Of a stretch of 64,000 nucleotides of DNA, positions 24,501-37,412 are shown one piece after another. The notes beneath the pieces are model-generated. The model was not told where the DNA came from. It made no database searches and saw only the letters and a program-made list of their open reading frames with translations. The position numbers were made by a program, and so were the translations under genes. Positions within the stretch are counted from its first letter, which is position 1. Each line of letters begins with the position of its first letter. This DNA is from Membranipora membranacea (Eukaryota > Bryozoa > Gymnolaemata > Cheilostomatida > Membraniporidae), in the NCBI GenBank assembly GCA_914767715.1, contig OU612073.1, positions 20,522,001 to 20,586,000 of the forward strand, in the 5' to 3' direction.

Positions 24501-27500
24501 CCTCTTCTAGACTTCCCTATAGTGTTCTATCTTTCTGTTTTCAGATCCGGGAGACCCTGAGTGAGATGGAGACCATCACATCTAACCCAGAGAGATATGA
24601 TGACCACACTGTCGTCTTCCACCAGCTGATCTCTCAGCTCAGCCAGTGCAAAGAGAGTCAGCTTGAGCAGATTTACTCCGAGTGTAGAGGCCAGGACAAC
24701 TCCAGTAACAACAAGAAATGGTGGGCTTCATTCCCTTTTGCAGTCACAAACTATAAATCAGTCTAATGCCGCATGAAAAACACTCATGTCGAGTTGTCAT
24801 TCTATGAAAATCGAAATCTCTGAAATCATCTGAACTGCTCTCTCCCAGAGGTAGATTGATACTTTCCAATGCCCTGCTTGCAGTATTACTGCAAATCGAT
24901 CTGGAAATATCTTTATTTGTTTTTTTGGTGGTTTGAGAATTCTTCGACCTCTCATCAATGAATTTTTGATATGCAGGAAGGTTCTCATTGATGCTATGAG
25001 CTTTGCCAACACCACCGAGTATGCCTGCCCCAAATTCCTCCTCAAAAAGATCAAGCAGAGCGACATCCAGGGAATTGAGGCCGATTCTGTCCTTGCTGTA
25101 TTGTCTGCTGATAAGGTTGCATGCACCGAGACTCTTGACTACATGCTGGTAAGTTTACAAATTGAAACTTTATGTTATCACTGTAACTGCAAGCCCGCAG
25201 ATGCCGCCTTTGAAATGTTAATATTATTACTCATATAAAGAAACCAACAATGAAATTCTATTACTTGTTAGGTAAAGCATTCCATTGTGTTTGCTTGACA
25301 CATTACTTTCCTGTTTTAGAACATTCTCCTGCCAACCCTGCAATATGACAACAACAGAAGATCCACTTACAAGCATGCCATGCTCAGCTTTGGCTCAATG
25401 GTCAGAAGATACATCGACCAGCAGCAGAGACAGAAGTTTGAGGCTGTGCAGGAGTCCCAAAAGACTCACCACCAGTCCAACATTGATAACTGCAGAAAAT
25501 ACCAGAAGGTTAGGACTTACATCAGTAATTTCAGGTTTTGAATTCAATGAATGACAGCTCTCATGATAAATCAATAGATGCAAATGTCTTAAAAACTTGG
25601 AAGTTGTGTTATAAAATTCAGTAGAATATCTTCAGCTGATTTTGCTATAGATAGTACAATAAATGGTTAAGGCTATATGAAGAGAAAAGTAAACGTGTTT
25701 CTCACATCATATCGATCTTTGTTTCAGTATGTTGAGGGTCGTCTCAGTGCTGCCAACAATGAGCAGGACAAGGTTCTGTGTCTGAAGACTATTTCCAACA
25801 TGGGTGACATGCAAGCCCTCGAGCTTGTCCAGAAACATCTGCAGACATCAGAGAAGAGAGCTGTCAGAATTCAGGCCATCCAAGCTTTCCAGCACTTTGG
25901 ACAACAAAACCAGATCAAGGTAATTGGCTTCATGATTTAGAAGGCAGTTTGATTTTGATGACTTTTGATTTGATGACTTCAGATTACAGTGACATTTGAT
26001 GATGGTGAGAAAGCAAAGAAGATGTTTGTCATGATGTGAACAAAGCATAAATAGCAAATAAGAACAATATAAATAGTAATTGTGGAAATTGTAGACAATG
26101 CCAAGGTGTCAAATATTGGATGCCAAGGCAGTATGAACACATTTACTCGTACTTCAAAGCTCAAATTATATCGATGTGTATATTTTCAATCAACTAGACT
26201 CTCCAGAGTCTGCTGCCACTGATGAACAACCAGCAAGAAGATTCAGAGATTAGAATCAACGCCTTCCTGATGGTGATGAGATGTGACCCAAGCTCATCCC
26301 TGCTCTCTGTACAGAAGCGAATTGGAGGCGAGCAAGACAATGAATACAAGACAGTTGTCATTCAGCACCTGAAGAACTGGCTCCACAGACGTGAGCCTGG
26401 ATTCCAGCAGAGGTTGGTTCAGTATACAACATTGACACAAGCCAATTGTCGTTTTATGCATTTATGTGATTGAATGCAATGTCCTGACTGTATTGTTTAA
26501 TTGTACACATTTAACAAGACTACCTATATGACTATACTTGCTCTTTGATTTGCAGAAACTCTAAGATCAGATCTATCCTGAGAAATGTCCCCGCCTTCCT
26601 TGCCTCACAGCAGAGTAGAGATTTGGAGACTGCAATGGGACTGTATGGTGATGAGTTGAACGGTGATGTTGTTGTGCAGAGATCCCTGTTCAACCAGACA
26701 TCCAAGTACCCAAGATCTGGAAGCTACCAGCAGCTCAGCCTGTCCAATGGTGTCAGAAGACAAATTGCTGAGGTAAGGCTGCTGTCCCAGTGTATGTTGA
26801 AAGGTTCAAGGTCACACATCCTCACACTCTCCTAAAAGCGTTTTTAAACCACTACTGCCACACAGCCAAATGTGTGTTTATGGAATTCTATGTAGCTCAA
26901 AACTAATGAAATGAGGCTGCCATTTCAGCATTGTCACCTAATGGGCAAATAATTTGCACAAACTGATCATCAAAATCAGGGTATGAAATCAATTATCTAC
27001 AATGTCATGTGACATAGTTACCGTCTTACCAGTGGAAATTATTGACGTCATCAGCTAGTGCGTGAATTTCATGCCCTGATTTTGAAGATCAGTTTGTGCA
27101 AATTATTTGCCTATTAGGTGACAATTCTGAGATTAAAGTCTCAATTAGTTATCTTGGAGCTATACAGAATTTAATGAGCACAAATTTGCCTGACTGGCAG
27201 CAGCAGTTTAAGGTATTCAGGTCACAATCTTTTTTCTTTGCTTGATTTTTGTTATTTTTTTAAAGTTCGGATACAGAACCGAGGGAATGGAGCAGATGAT
27301 CCAGAAACTGACCAAGGGAATAAACTCCAACTCCAACTCCAACTCTCACCCAGACCTCAGAGCTCTTGACAAACTCCAAAACCAGAAGAACCAGCAACAG
27401 CCAAAGCCATCAGTCACCATCTACGTCAAGATTATGGGACAGGAGGTCAGCTACATTCACCTTGATGAGTCTACCATCAGCAGCATGCTTTCCCGAGGTG

Positions 27501-30500
27501 AGCCCTAGGATTGGCCTCTAATGAGACTTTTAACTTCCAGTGTATTAGTGTCTGTGTCTCCTAATAAGAAACTGAATCGATAGTTTTTTCTATTGTCTGA
27601 GCACGCTGTGGTCTGGCCTTTAAAATTTTGAAGGCCATGTTCACCAATAATGAAATACTCTTTTAGGACTGAAAACCAACACAGATGGAATTGTCCAGAT
27701 CCCAGTCAAATTCTTCCAGACCTTTTACTTCAAACCATACCAGATGGCTAAACTTCAGCCCAACGGTATGTGGCAGAATGATGAGTCCATCTACGGCGGA
27801 GTGATGGACATTGATGGTCAGATCAAGATCAGAACAGTCAAGGGACAGATGCCATCAATCACCTTTGAGACTACTAAGCCAGTCAGGTTAGTTACGCCTC
27901 TTTGAATTTTTTGATAATGAATTTATGTTTTGCCACCAAAATTAAGAATGCCTCTCCATGAATAGCTTGTCCTTGCTAGCAGTTTTTGTTGCATTACATT
28001 TTCGAAAGCAAAATCTGACTATGATGCAGTAAAGGATGATGAATTTTTGCAGACATGAGACCACGACCATCCGCCTCCAGTATGTCAATGCTGGATTTGC
28101 TCTCAGTGGTGCTGTAGCTTCCCTCACCTCCAGAAGAACTGCTCACTCCAGCAACATGACTGTCTCTTACCTCCCAGCTGAGGGAAAACTCGTCCTAAAC
28201 CACACTCAGCCACAACAGAATAATGTAAGCTTGAAACAAAAACAGCCTTTGAATTCCATTCAATAGTATCTTGATCCGAACTATTCAAAGAAGGGTATTT
28301 CATTCTTACTTGCTCATGGCAATGTCATTGAAGTAAAAGCATTCAGTTCCGAGAATGAATATTTTCTTGGTTGCTTTGTTGCTTAAATACTGATTCACTG
28401 GTGACATATAATAATGGTATCATCAATGTTTTGTGTGATTTGCAGGATCTGGCCACCCAAGAGCTCAGAGGTGAGCTTAACAGCTTTGTTATGCCTATGA
28501 GACTCCCACAGATTATCAAATCTAGAGACCAGTGTGATAAAGAGATGAAGACACGTGACTCTCAGAGACAGCACTTCACCCACCAAATTGAGAGCCTGAA
28601 GAGTGTTGAGCTTAACGCTAAGGTACTGAATTTCAATTTCCATTGATAATTACTCTGTATTTGCTGAAGGATTATCATCAACAGTGAAATTAGGTAACAT
28701 TGCTTTAATGCTTATTTTTATGAACAATAACCAAAAAAATAGTTGGTTATAAAGAGTAAGTTGATTTAGTCAAATGCCATTAACCATCACAAGTATCAGC
28801 AAACCCTAAAATTTGTTCATGCCCACAGGGTTAGCTACAGCTCAGTTGCAAAGAAAAATAAGAAAATATCGTAGTTAAGAGTACTCACAGATAAGCCCGC
28901 AAAACTTTCCTTAACTCATGATATTTCTTTCAACACTGGACTTGTTATCTCAAATCTTTTGATCTTCATAGGTTGAGGTTGATGCTGACATGCCACAGCT
29001 CTACAGCTTCCTTGCCGAGAGATGGAATACTTTCCCAACCAGCCTTACCACCAGAAGACAGTTCGTCAAATTCTCTGTCAAGCCAGACACTTCCTCCCAG
29101 AGAAATTTCACCCTCTCCTGTGGTGGACGATTCTTCCAATCCTCAGAGCTTGAGCAGATGGAGGCCCAGAACTGGAACCAGCAACACCAGGGCCAGAGAC
29201 AGCAGAGCCAGCAGGGAAGTCTGATGGCCCGCCTCTGGGGCAGCCAAGATCAGGAAGAACAGAAACGATCAGAGCCAGTCTCAACTCAGCAGTATGTACA
29301 ACCTTATCATGTTTGATATTTTACCCTCAAGGCTGTTCCTGAGAATAGATTTTGAAATTTGTAGTTATTCGCATCCTTTCAGTTCAATAATGTGACTGTC
29401 AATGAAAACTTCTCCTGCAGGTTCCTCCAGTCTGACTCTCTCGGATCTCTGTACTACTTCCAGTACTTCACTCTGTCATCAGAGTCTTACCACAGAACTT
29501 TGAACATGTCTGGAAACGTGACCACCTACTACGAGCACAACTACCCAACCACCAGATCTCTGATCAGATTCCAGAGACCACCAGTTCAATCCTCTCAGGA
29601 GATGGGGCCAGTCGAGTTCACCAACAAGATGGTGTCCACCGTCAACCCAGGAAACAACGAGTTCATCTGGGCTCACAACATGAGCTGGGGACAGAGAAAT
29701 CAGGGACAGAGATCTAACCTCACTGTACGTATAATGTGATACATTTATTACCACTAACAAATGCTTTTTTGGGGTTATCTAGTGGTCACAGCATTAACTA
29801 CTTAAATCTTCTTAGGTTTTTGAAATGACTCAATGAGATTTAAAATTGATTAACTTTTACCTCTTATCATCTTTAGTGGACTATCAGACTGACTCCAGAC
29901 TACAAAGATGGAGTATGCTACTCTCAGAATGTTGAGGGATGCAGAGACCAGTATGGTGTCAGCTACCCAGTGAACTACAATGTCAGCCACCAGTTCAGCT
30001 TCAACCACACCGATATTGTTGAGAGATATCTTAACTTCAGCAAACCGTACTTCATCAACAACGCCCAATCTCTGTTCACTGAGCCTCTGTTCAACCAGCA
30101 GCCACAGCAATCTCAGCAGCATGGCAGATTCAATGTTAGCCAAACCATCAGACCATCCTCCAACAGGGTATGTATCCTAACTAAAGTAACAAACAGAATG
30201 AATGACTTGTTACATGTTCGGCCTCATGATTTGAGAGTCAAGCCAATATTAAACTCAAAGTGAAATTCAAATTTTGCCATTGTTCAGCTAAAAATTTGCA
30301 TGGCCTATTAATGTGATTTCCTTGTTCGATTTTAGTTTGACATCAAATTCCCAATGAGTCCAAGACACTCTGTCTGCTTTGAGATGAATGCCACCAAAAT
30401 CTACTCTCCAGTGATGGTCAACTTCTGGAAGCAGATGAGCCAGAACCAGTACCCTGTCAGCCAGATCAAGAACATTCATGACTTCCTGCCACAGCATAAC

Positions 30501-33500
30501 CGTGTCAACCCTTTCCAGAATAGACGTGGTAAGGCAATCAGTACATAATTTAAAATAATACGACTACAATCTCATACTATGGAAGATCCTATGTGATGCT
30601 TAAAGAGGTCACCGTTGACAGCGGTCATTATGAATCCCCTCATTATAGTGCTTTAATGACGCAACATTGTTTTGTCTGTTTGCAGATATGTGTGTCATTC
30701 AGGCCCCAAAGAGCTTCACTTTTGGCAGACAGGAGGTCACCATGCCACAGACAGACTGCGAGGTCATCCTTGCCGGAGACTGCAGATCAAGCCACAAGGA
30801 GCTCCTTGTTTCTATCAAGCCTGCCACCAACCAGGGCAAGACAGCCGAGAGAGTAAGTTTTATTTAGAGTGCCCGGATACTTTTTTGCTCACTGAGTGAG
30901 ACACAAAGGTGATAAGTGTTTTATCTAATAGAACAACTGAGAGGTCGGGTATTTGGATGATACTGTCTTTCAATTCTTTCAAGTCACGTAATAACTTTTA
31001 AACTCCTTCAACTTACATAACCAATTTATGACACATCAGTATTGTTTAAACTTTAGGAGCTGAAGACTATTGTCGGAGGCAACGTGATCCAGATTCTGTT
31101 CACTCCACGCACCTCATTCAACAGACAACAAATGAAGGTCCAGGTCAATGACAAAAGGAGACAGCTTAATCAGAACAACCAGGTTGTTGTAGAGGAGTCA
31201 AACAAGCCAGTTGCCGTTGTACAGTGTGACCAAAAGAGATGTGAGATTCTCAGCGAGAAATATGGAGTGTATGTCAGCATTGACCGCCAGAGAGTAGCAG
31301 TCGAGGTGAGCAGGTGGCTTACAATTTCTTTGTGTAATCATTACAATCATACAAACTACAATCATAAATTATCACATTTTGAAATCAGACAACTTGAGTT
31401 TAAGATACTCACCTCGTTTTATCTGGAACTCTTAAATATCATATCCAATCCAAAATGCGTCTAGATGAGTCAAGTGTTCTCCATCTCAAGATAGTAGTTT
31501 AGGAGTATTCAGCTCTCTTTTTGTTATGTCACTACCTTCCCTCATTGTCAGTGTATTTAATAGCCAATTCTGCTTGTTTGTTCCAAAGGTTAACTCTGAG
31601 AAGTCACATCAGATGTGCGGTCTCTGCGCCTTCAACCCTGAGATGCGCCAGCAGCAGCTCAATTCTACCGAGTCCCTGAACTGGTGGAAGCAGAACCAGG
31701 TACAGAACAGCCAGTGCACCATCCAGGAGCCAAGCAGACAGCAGCAACAGCAATCCTGCAACCAGCAGTACAAGCATAAGGTAAAGCGAACACCTGGTTG
31801 CCATTCAAGACCACTCTCAAGTTTGCTCTTCTCTGGATATGTGGAAACTGCGAATTAATATAAATTATTGTTCTAAACAATTCAGACCTAATTTTAGGTA
31901 AAGTCCACCGTCGATGAGAATGGACGTATGCAGACCTGTGTCTCAGTTAACAGACTGCCAGTATGCAGCAGCAGATGCAACCAGAAATCCATCAGAACTA
32001 ACAGTGAGCAGTTCAGATGTGTCTCCCAGCAGCAGGCTCAGCAGCTTGAGATCACTCCCAGAATTGAGGGTAAGCTTCTTTGACCATCTTAGCTTATTGT
32101 AAAAGATCATAACAGTTGGATAGCTTTTCTTTCGGATTGCAAAAGGATCATTTTCCAATGGCCAACAAGTTTCAATTGCTAAAACTGCTATTGTTTTTAA
32201 TGTTAAGGTAATGTCAAAGACCGATCCGAATATCAACATATCATATACTGTCGGAAAGCTGCCGAGCTACTGAAAATGAATATCTGAACAAAAGCTTGGT
32301 TCAATGATGCTGTGTCATTTTAGGGAAGAAATGAGGCAGAAAACGCTGTTTTTGTCAATGCAGATGGAGGAGTCAAATTAATTGCAAGAAATTTCAAAAC
32401 AGGTGGAATGTATACTTAGAGATTGCGTTCATCGTAAAGTTTGATTTTCTTTGATATATGACTAGTCTAAATTGACTTTTTACGACACGCCATACAATGC
32501 ATTTTTTTTGTGAAACCGTGAAAATATGCGAAACTTCAATCATTAATTCAGAACAGATCATGCGCTAGAAACAAAATTAATTATGATTTTCTCTAAGAGT
32601 ACTCTTCAAATGTCATCCACATTGACTTTCAACAAATTAGCTTGCATGTTGCAAAGACAATAGACTCTCGAACACAGCTAATATTTTCGCCACCATTGTA
32701 AATCGCCAAACATGCTGTCCAAATGACCATTATTGTGGCCAAACAAAGTTTTTTTGAAAGTTGTCACATACAAAGCCGCTTTCATTAACCATGGTGCACA
32801 CAGGAAATACCAACAGGATTTTTCACTGCATCTTCATTTTTCTCGAATTTAACGCGAAAGAATGCCCAAAAACACATCAAAAGTCCCAAAAAATGCGTTT
32901 GCGTTAAATTCAAGAAAAATGAAGATGCAGTAAAAAATTATGTTGGCATTTCCTGTGTGCACCATGGTTAATGAAAGCGGCTTCGTATGTGACAACTTTC
33001 AAAAAAACTTTTTTTAACCACAATAATTGTCATTTGGACAGCATGTGCAACGTTGTGCAAAAGAAAATATTAGCAATACGCATGCTAATTTGTTGCATTT
33101 GACATTTGAAGTGTACTCTAAAAGAAAATCATAATTAATTTTGTTTCGAGCCTATGATCTGTTCTGAATAAATGATTGAAATTTCACATATTTTCACAGC
33201 TTCACAAAAAATGCATTGTATCGCGTAACATGAAAAGTCACTTTAGACTGGTCATGTATCAAAGGAAATCAAATTTTATGATGAACGCATTCTCTTAGTA
33301 TACATTCCACCTGTTTTGAAATTTCTTGCAATTAATTTGACTCCTCCATCTGCATTGACAAAAACAGCGTTTTCTGCCTCATTTCCTCCCTAAAATGACA
33401 CAACGTCATCGAATTAAGTTTTCGTTGACGTATTCATTTTCAGTAGCTCGGCAGCTTTCCGACAGTATATTATAATATTTTGATATTCGGATCGGTCTTT

Positions 33501-33736
33501 GACATCACCTTAATTAATTAAGTTGTCCACACTTTGACACCAAAACTTGTTGATACCCTTTGTTCTATGATGTCTTATTTTCAAACATATTTTCAAAATT
33601 ACCAATTAACAATCACCAAATTTATTCCTTGACAGGTGAGGACCTTGTCCTTGATGATGAGAGAATTCTGAGAAGATTCCAGAACTCCAAACACATCCAG
33701 TCCAATGTCAACATTGCCATGTCCTGCCGCAACTAA
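21562..33736 (+). CDS. vitellogenin, copy 1 (1684 aa, 26 exons)
   Basis: Secreted lipid-transfer yolk precursor taken up by oocytes. Exons: 21562-21598, 21753-21815, 22039-22184, 22475-22629, 22800-22986, 23208-23432, 23998-24288, 24545-24720, 24977-25148, 25320-25508, 25728-25919, 26198-26412, 26556-26772, 27266-27497, 27667-27886, 28053-28224, 28446-28622, 28972-29291, 29421-29724, 29877-30167, 30336-30528, 30686-30852, 31057-31305, 31589-31780, 31898-32069, 33636-33736 (TAA). Every junction is GT-AG and in phase. MKLLFLAALVATG is a signal peptide. Residues about 35-300 look like the Vitellogenin_N beta-barrel (YVYQYESQVLTGIPPLSKQY). About 300-680 is the helical repeat region, followed by the open beta-sheet region. 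Exon 18 carries a Gln-rich segment. Residues from about 1392 form a von Willebrand type D region with SFTFGRQEVTMP, CEVILAGDC and CGLC. No long polyserine phosvitin block is present. Arg is nearly always AGA. Poly(A) signal AATAAA is at 33958-33963. The family call is firm; the exact ortholog is not assigned. Confidence 0.95.
26926..27129. mobile_element. 204-bp foldback (MITE-like) in vitellogenin 1 intron 13
   Basis: Inverted arms of more than 60 bp begin CAG(C/A)ATTGTCACCTAAT and include GGCAAATAATTTGC. The arms surround a short non-palindromic centre. The matching intron of vitellogenin 2 (43131-43307) is short and lacks it. I see no clear target-site duplication, so the termini are approximate. 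Confidence 0.75.
32207..33509. mobile_element. 1.3-kb palindromic foldback element with TTAA target sites, vitellogenin 1 last intron
   Basis: The left end reads GGTAATGTCAAAGACCGATC and the right end is its complement, GATCGGTCTTTGACATCACC. Both ends are flanked by TTAA (32203-32206 and 33510-33513). The arms match inward for roughly 600 bases to a centre near 32850-32890, for example AACCATGGTGCACACAGGAA near 32800 and its inverse near 32955. No transposase frame is visible. The structure is a non-autonomous piggyBac/Kolobok-style TTAA element or a foldback derived from one. It lies wholly within intron 25. Confidence 0.85.
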
Positions 33737-33957
33737 ATATTAGTTTGTCAGTTCAACAAACTCAAATGGACCAAACCCTACTAACTCCTCCTAATCTTAC
33801 TCGAAACACTGAATCTTAAACACTGTTTTCAACTATGATTTTGTGATATATGGGTTTTTATTCAATATTATTTTTATACACATCAACCGCTTCGTTCAAT
33901 CTATGCCAAGATTGAACCTTTGCATCCGTTTTCTCAACCACCGGTTACTTTACAGCA

Positions 33958-33963
33958 AATAAA
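33958..33963 (+). terminator. poly(A) signal of vitellogenin 1
   Basis: AATAAA lies 222 nt after the stop codon, in sequence that is conserved after vitellogenin 2 (AGCAAATAAAAGCAA in both). Confidence 0.75.
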
Positions 33964-36900
33964 AGCAATCCAAAAGCAAAAACAAGCCTTTTAAATCACA
34001 GTTGGGTATGTTGTCGATTTTGACTCACTACAATCAAGCCAACCATATCAACAGTTTCAGTTTGGAAAAATTTGAAAAATAATAATATCGGAGGAAGTTT
34101 TGGCATGCTGGGGTTTTGTATTATTCTGCATTGCACTTTGTTTGGGTGGATCACCATTTAGAATGAAGTCATGGTTCTCAAAACTAGGATCACTTGAGAG
34201 AATAGGATACATTCCAAAAATAAAGTATTTTGTAGAGAACATGTAGTGTCTTGATATTTTTATTGTCGGCCGCTGTCGGACAATAATTAGCTGAGATACA
34301 GTCAGATTTGTACAGTCTAAATTATTCTCATCTTTTGGTTAATTTTGAAGAATGAACTCAGTGCTTGTAACCACATATTATTGTTATTCGATTTGCTGCT
34401 CAAACCTGCCTATCAAAATGACTACAAGTCGATGGTTGCCTCAAATACTAAGATAAATAAATACTCAAGACTGAATTGTTGGCTATTTGATACAGGCCCG
34501 ATGTCCAACCTAATTCAGTGCATTCCTCACGACGCAGCGTAACTTTGTAATCCATTTGTTCACTACATAATATATTCTATAGAAGATGTATGGAAAATTT
34601 GGCATTGAAGATTGAAAGTATATCCCAGCATTTTGCTTTATGAACTGTAGCTGATCATTCCAGCCTTCACACATACAGGCCATAGATGGTAGACAGAAAT
34701 TGTTTTTTAGTAAGGATTAGCTTAATTGTTATTTGAGCGATCTAAATGCTTGAGAACCAAACTCAATGCGCACTTAGTCCTTGTTCTTCATTGATGTTGT
34801 TTTTCACCATCAACAGAATCTTCGGTGAAATCAAAACATATCTCAAGAGTCAGCACAAGCCAACAATCACAGTTGTTTCAATAAAAGCAAGTTGCCTTTT
34901 GTGGCTTAACATGCGACAATTTATTGATATATTTACATGACTGTGTTTGATCAGTGACAGTTCGAGTTTAGCTGCTGGCACTTATAGTTTACAATTTGCA
35001 CCATAAAATCGTACAATCATGATGATAATATTCATGGATTTAAATTTGGCAATCTGGCCATGAACCCTTGAATTCACGGTTAAACTATTAGTGAATTTTC
35101 ATTTTTCGAATCCTTCATCAAAGTTACCAACAAAAAGGCACCAGCAGCAGTACAGTGATGCCATTTTTCAGCTTACCGATGACAACACGAAAAACATTAT
35201 ATAGATACATAACTACATTGTTTGCTTATTTTTATTACCTATTTTTTTGTTTTTTGCTTGAGAAAAAAAATACATACATTTTTATTTTACATTCACCATC
35301 ATCCGAAGATGTTTTCCCCGATGAGCAAAGAAAAATAGATCAGGATATTGATATTGGTGAAATATTAGAACAAAGTTTTCCCCTCTGTAAATGCTGGAGA
35401 TTACTAAACGATACTCGACTAACGTAATAAAACCCCGCTACCACAGCAGGAACAAGCTTGTTCTAGTGAGTTTTATAAAGAACACATTTGTCGATGTTAC
35501 CAAAGCCTCTGACAGATTGCGGCCCAATGTTTTACTCAAATGTGCAATTATAATCTCAACAAAAATGTAACATCTGTCTATTGTGAGTTAAAGAGAATTG
35601 CACTTTTTCCTTATCATAGACAGATATCAGTCGGAACCCTCTGAGGCAATGAATCAGGCCAAATCTTCTGGCTCAACTACTTGCTGGAAGCCCAAAATGT
35701 GCCGCTGAATAATGAGAAAACTGTGATGTAAAAGGTGGCTTTTTCTGCAAAAGACGGAATTGATCAACCAGATTTGGATAAAATCACTATTGTTCTATTT
35801 ATGTGTGCCAAATTATAAACCCAAATCTTTTGGCACGTATTTTCTTTGGCACGTTACGTGAAACATCCGACCTGGATGATATTGTCTACCAAATAGAAAG
35901 TTTATAATAATCAAAAATTGTTGAGATAAAGGTGAAGCAACTTAAACAAATAAGTATCAACTCCGCTAGACTTTGAATTTTTCACCTAACTAACCGGTAA
36001 CCTGTTTTTTTTCTGTACACATGTCCAGCGTGGTAAACTTATTCTTTAGCTTATATAGGCATATATTGAATTTGATGCCAAAAGAGAGTAACCAAGATTA
36101 TTTTAACTGATGCTTAGATATGAAGAGCCTTTTACACATTCAAATATTACTCTACTTCTAATCAATTTTCGTTTACTATTCCACAAATTATAATATCACC
36201 TTTTATCATGTCCTTTCGTAGCCTGGCTGTGATCTGTTGGGTACACAAGTGTTTTCCAAAAAACATCACCAAATTGGTCACGGAAAATCGCTGAATGTAT
36301 AACAGTTTTCAAACTCTGACCGAAATTGATCAAGTTATCAACAAACAAATTGGACTGTGGAATGCAGTTATAAGATCATTGCTACTACACAATTCAATGT
36401 TTTAACCCATCCACAAAGACCAATCCACTTCTCAGTGACTCAATGCCACTATATCATATTATAGTGTACTGTGTTGGTTTATTAATCTGTTAACGCCTAT
36501 GGGCTTAAAAGATTAGAATTCTATGTCTAGTGGTGAAACTAGGCGAATGAATATGTTGAAGACCCTCATTGTCAGGGAAAACTGTTCTATCGCAAGTTGT
36601 GCTTTATTAATGTGGTAACAGCATGACGCTGGATGAAACTTAACCTACGAAATGAAAACTCAAGTGCAGGTTGTGTCTATTAGATCATAAGGCTTCAGAA
36701 TAGATAGTTTCAAAGTCCTTCTCATCATGAAGCATGAGTTTTTCGAGTGTACTTCCGGTTTTTCTTTACCTATATCAGTGACATCGGGGACTTCAGATAT
36801 GGCAGGAATGATAATAAACATGTTCTGACAATACGGTTCCCGCCTATGATAAGTCGTATCATGTTAGAATCCAGTTGAGTGGTTTGGGTGCGTGGCATCC

Positions 36901-37020
36901 CTATTAACATTAACTTTTCAGCACATGTCTTTTGTGTACCTGACCAAAATAATGTCTGTGGTGTTGTAAGCAATGCTTATGATAATTGCATTTTGATCGA
37001 CCTAGATATCTCTACAAAAT
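33964..37020. other. spacer between vitellogenin 1 and 2
   Basis: AT-rich sequence without recognisable exons on either strand. The longest open frame (35155-35427, plus) is Phe/Tyr-rich and has no family similarity I can identify. The minus-strand frame 36770-36973 is likewise unrecognised. Homology to the vitellogenin 1 upstream region begins just right of this block. Confidence 0.5.
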
Positions 37021-37029
37021 GTATCCAAA

Positions 37030-37412
37030 TCAATTTTTGATCTCTTATCTTTGTCCTATATCCTCTAGAAAGTAAGCCGTTACCTGGAAGTGATTTGTGG
37101 AGTTTTGCATTTCGTGTACTTTTGTGAAATGATAACATTTATGTTTATGTTATCATTCTAGTTTGTGTAATTAAAACATGCAATCAGCGGTAGCAAAAAG
37201 GTTAGCAAACATCCTGCCCTGACAGCCTGCTCTGCTTCACATCTATGAGATGTAGAACACTTATTTGGAGATGACATGTTATCCAGGTTATCCAGGGTAC
37301 AGAAAGTCAGGAGATGTGATTTGAGAGGGTATATAAGGCGGGATGGTTGACAACAGAAATCATTCCTTGGTTGTCTGAGCTGAATAGTGAAAACTAGCAG
37401 CTCACTGCAATC
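37030..37412 (+). promoter_or_regulatory. vitellogenin 2 promoter and 5' UTR
   Basis: TATATAAG at 37330-37337 lies with its first base 83 nt before the ATG, as in the other copies. The GTTATCCAG element is tandemly duplicated here (37278-37297). An inverted pair of GATA-type sites, AATGATAACA at 37128-37137 and TGTTATCATT at 37148-37157, lies further upstream. The leader is almost identical to copies 1 and 3. GATA factors drive yolk genes in nematodes through TGATAA sites; extending that to this animal is inference. Confidence 0.78.

Noticed and set aside
35155-35427. Possible small membrane protein gene in the vitellogenin 1/2 spacer.
   Set aside because: Phe/Tyr-rich frame typical of AT-rich non-coding DNA; no promoter, splice context or family similarity.
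36770-36973. Possible transposon-derived frame on the minus strand.
   Set aside because: No recognisable motif and no flanking repeats.
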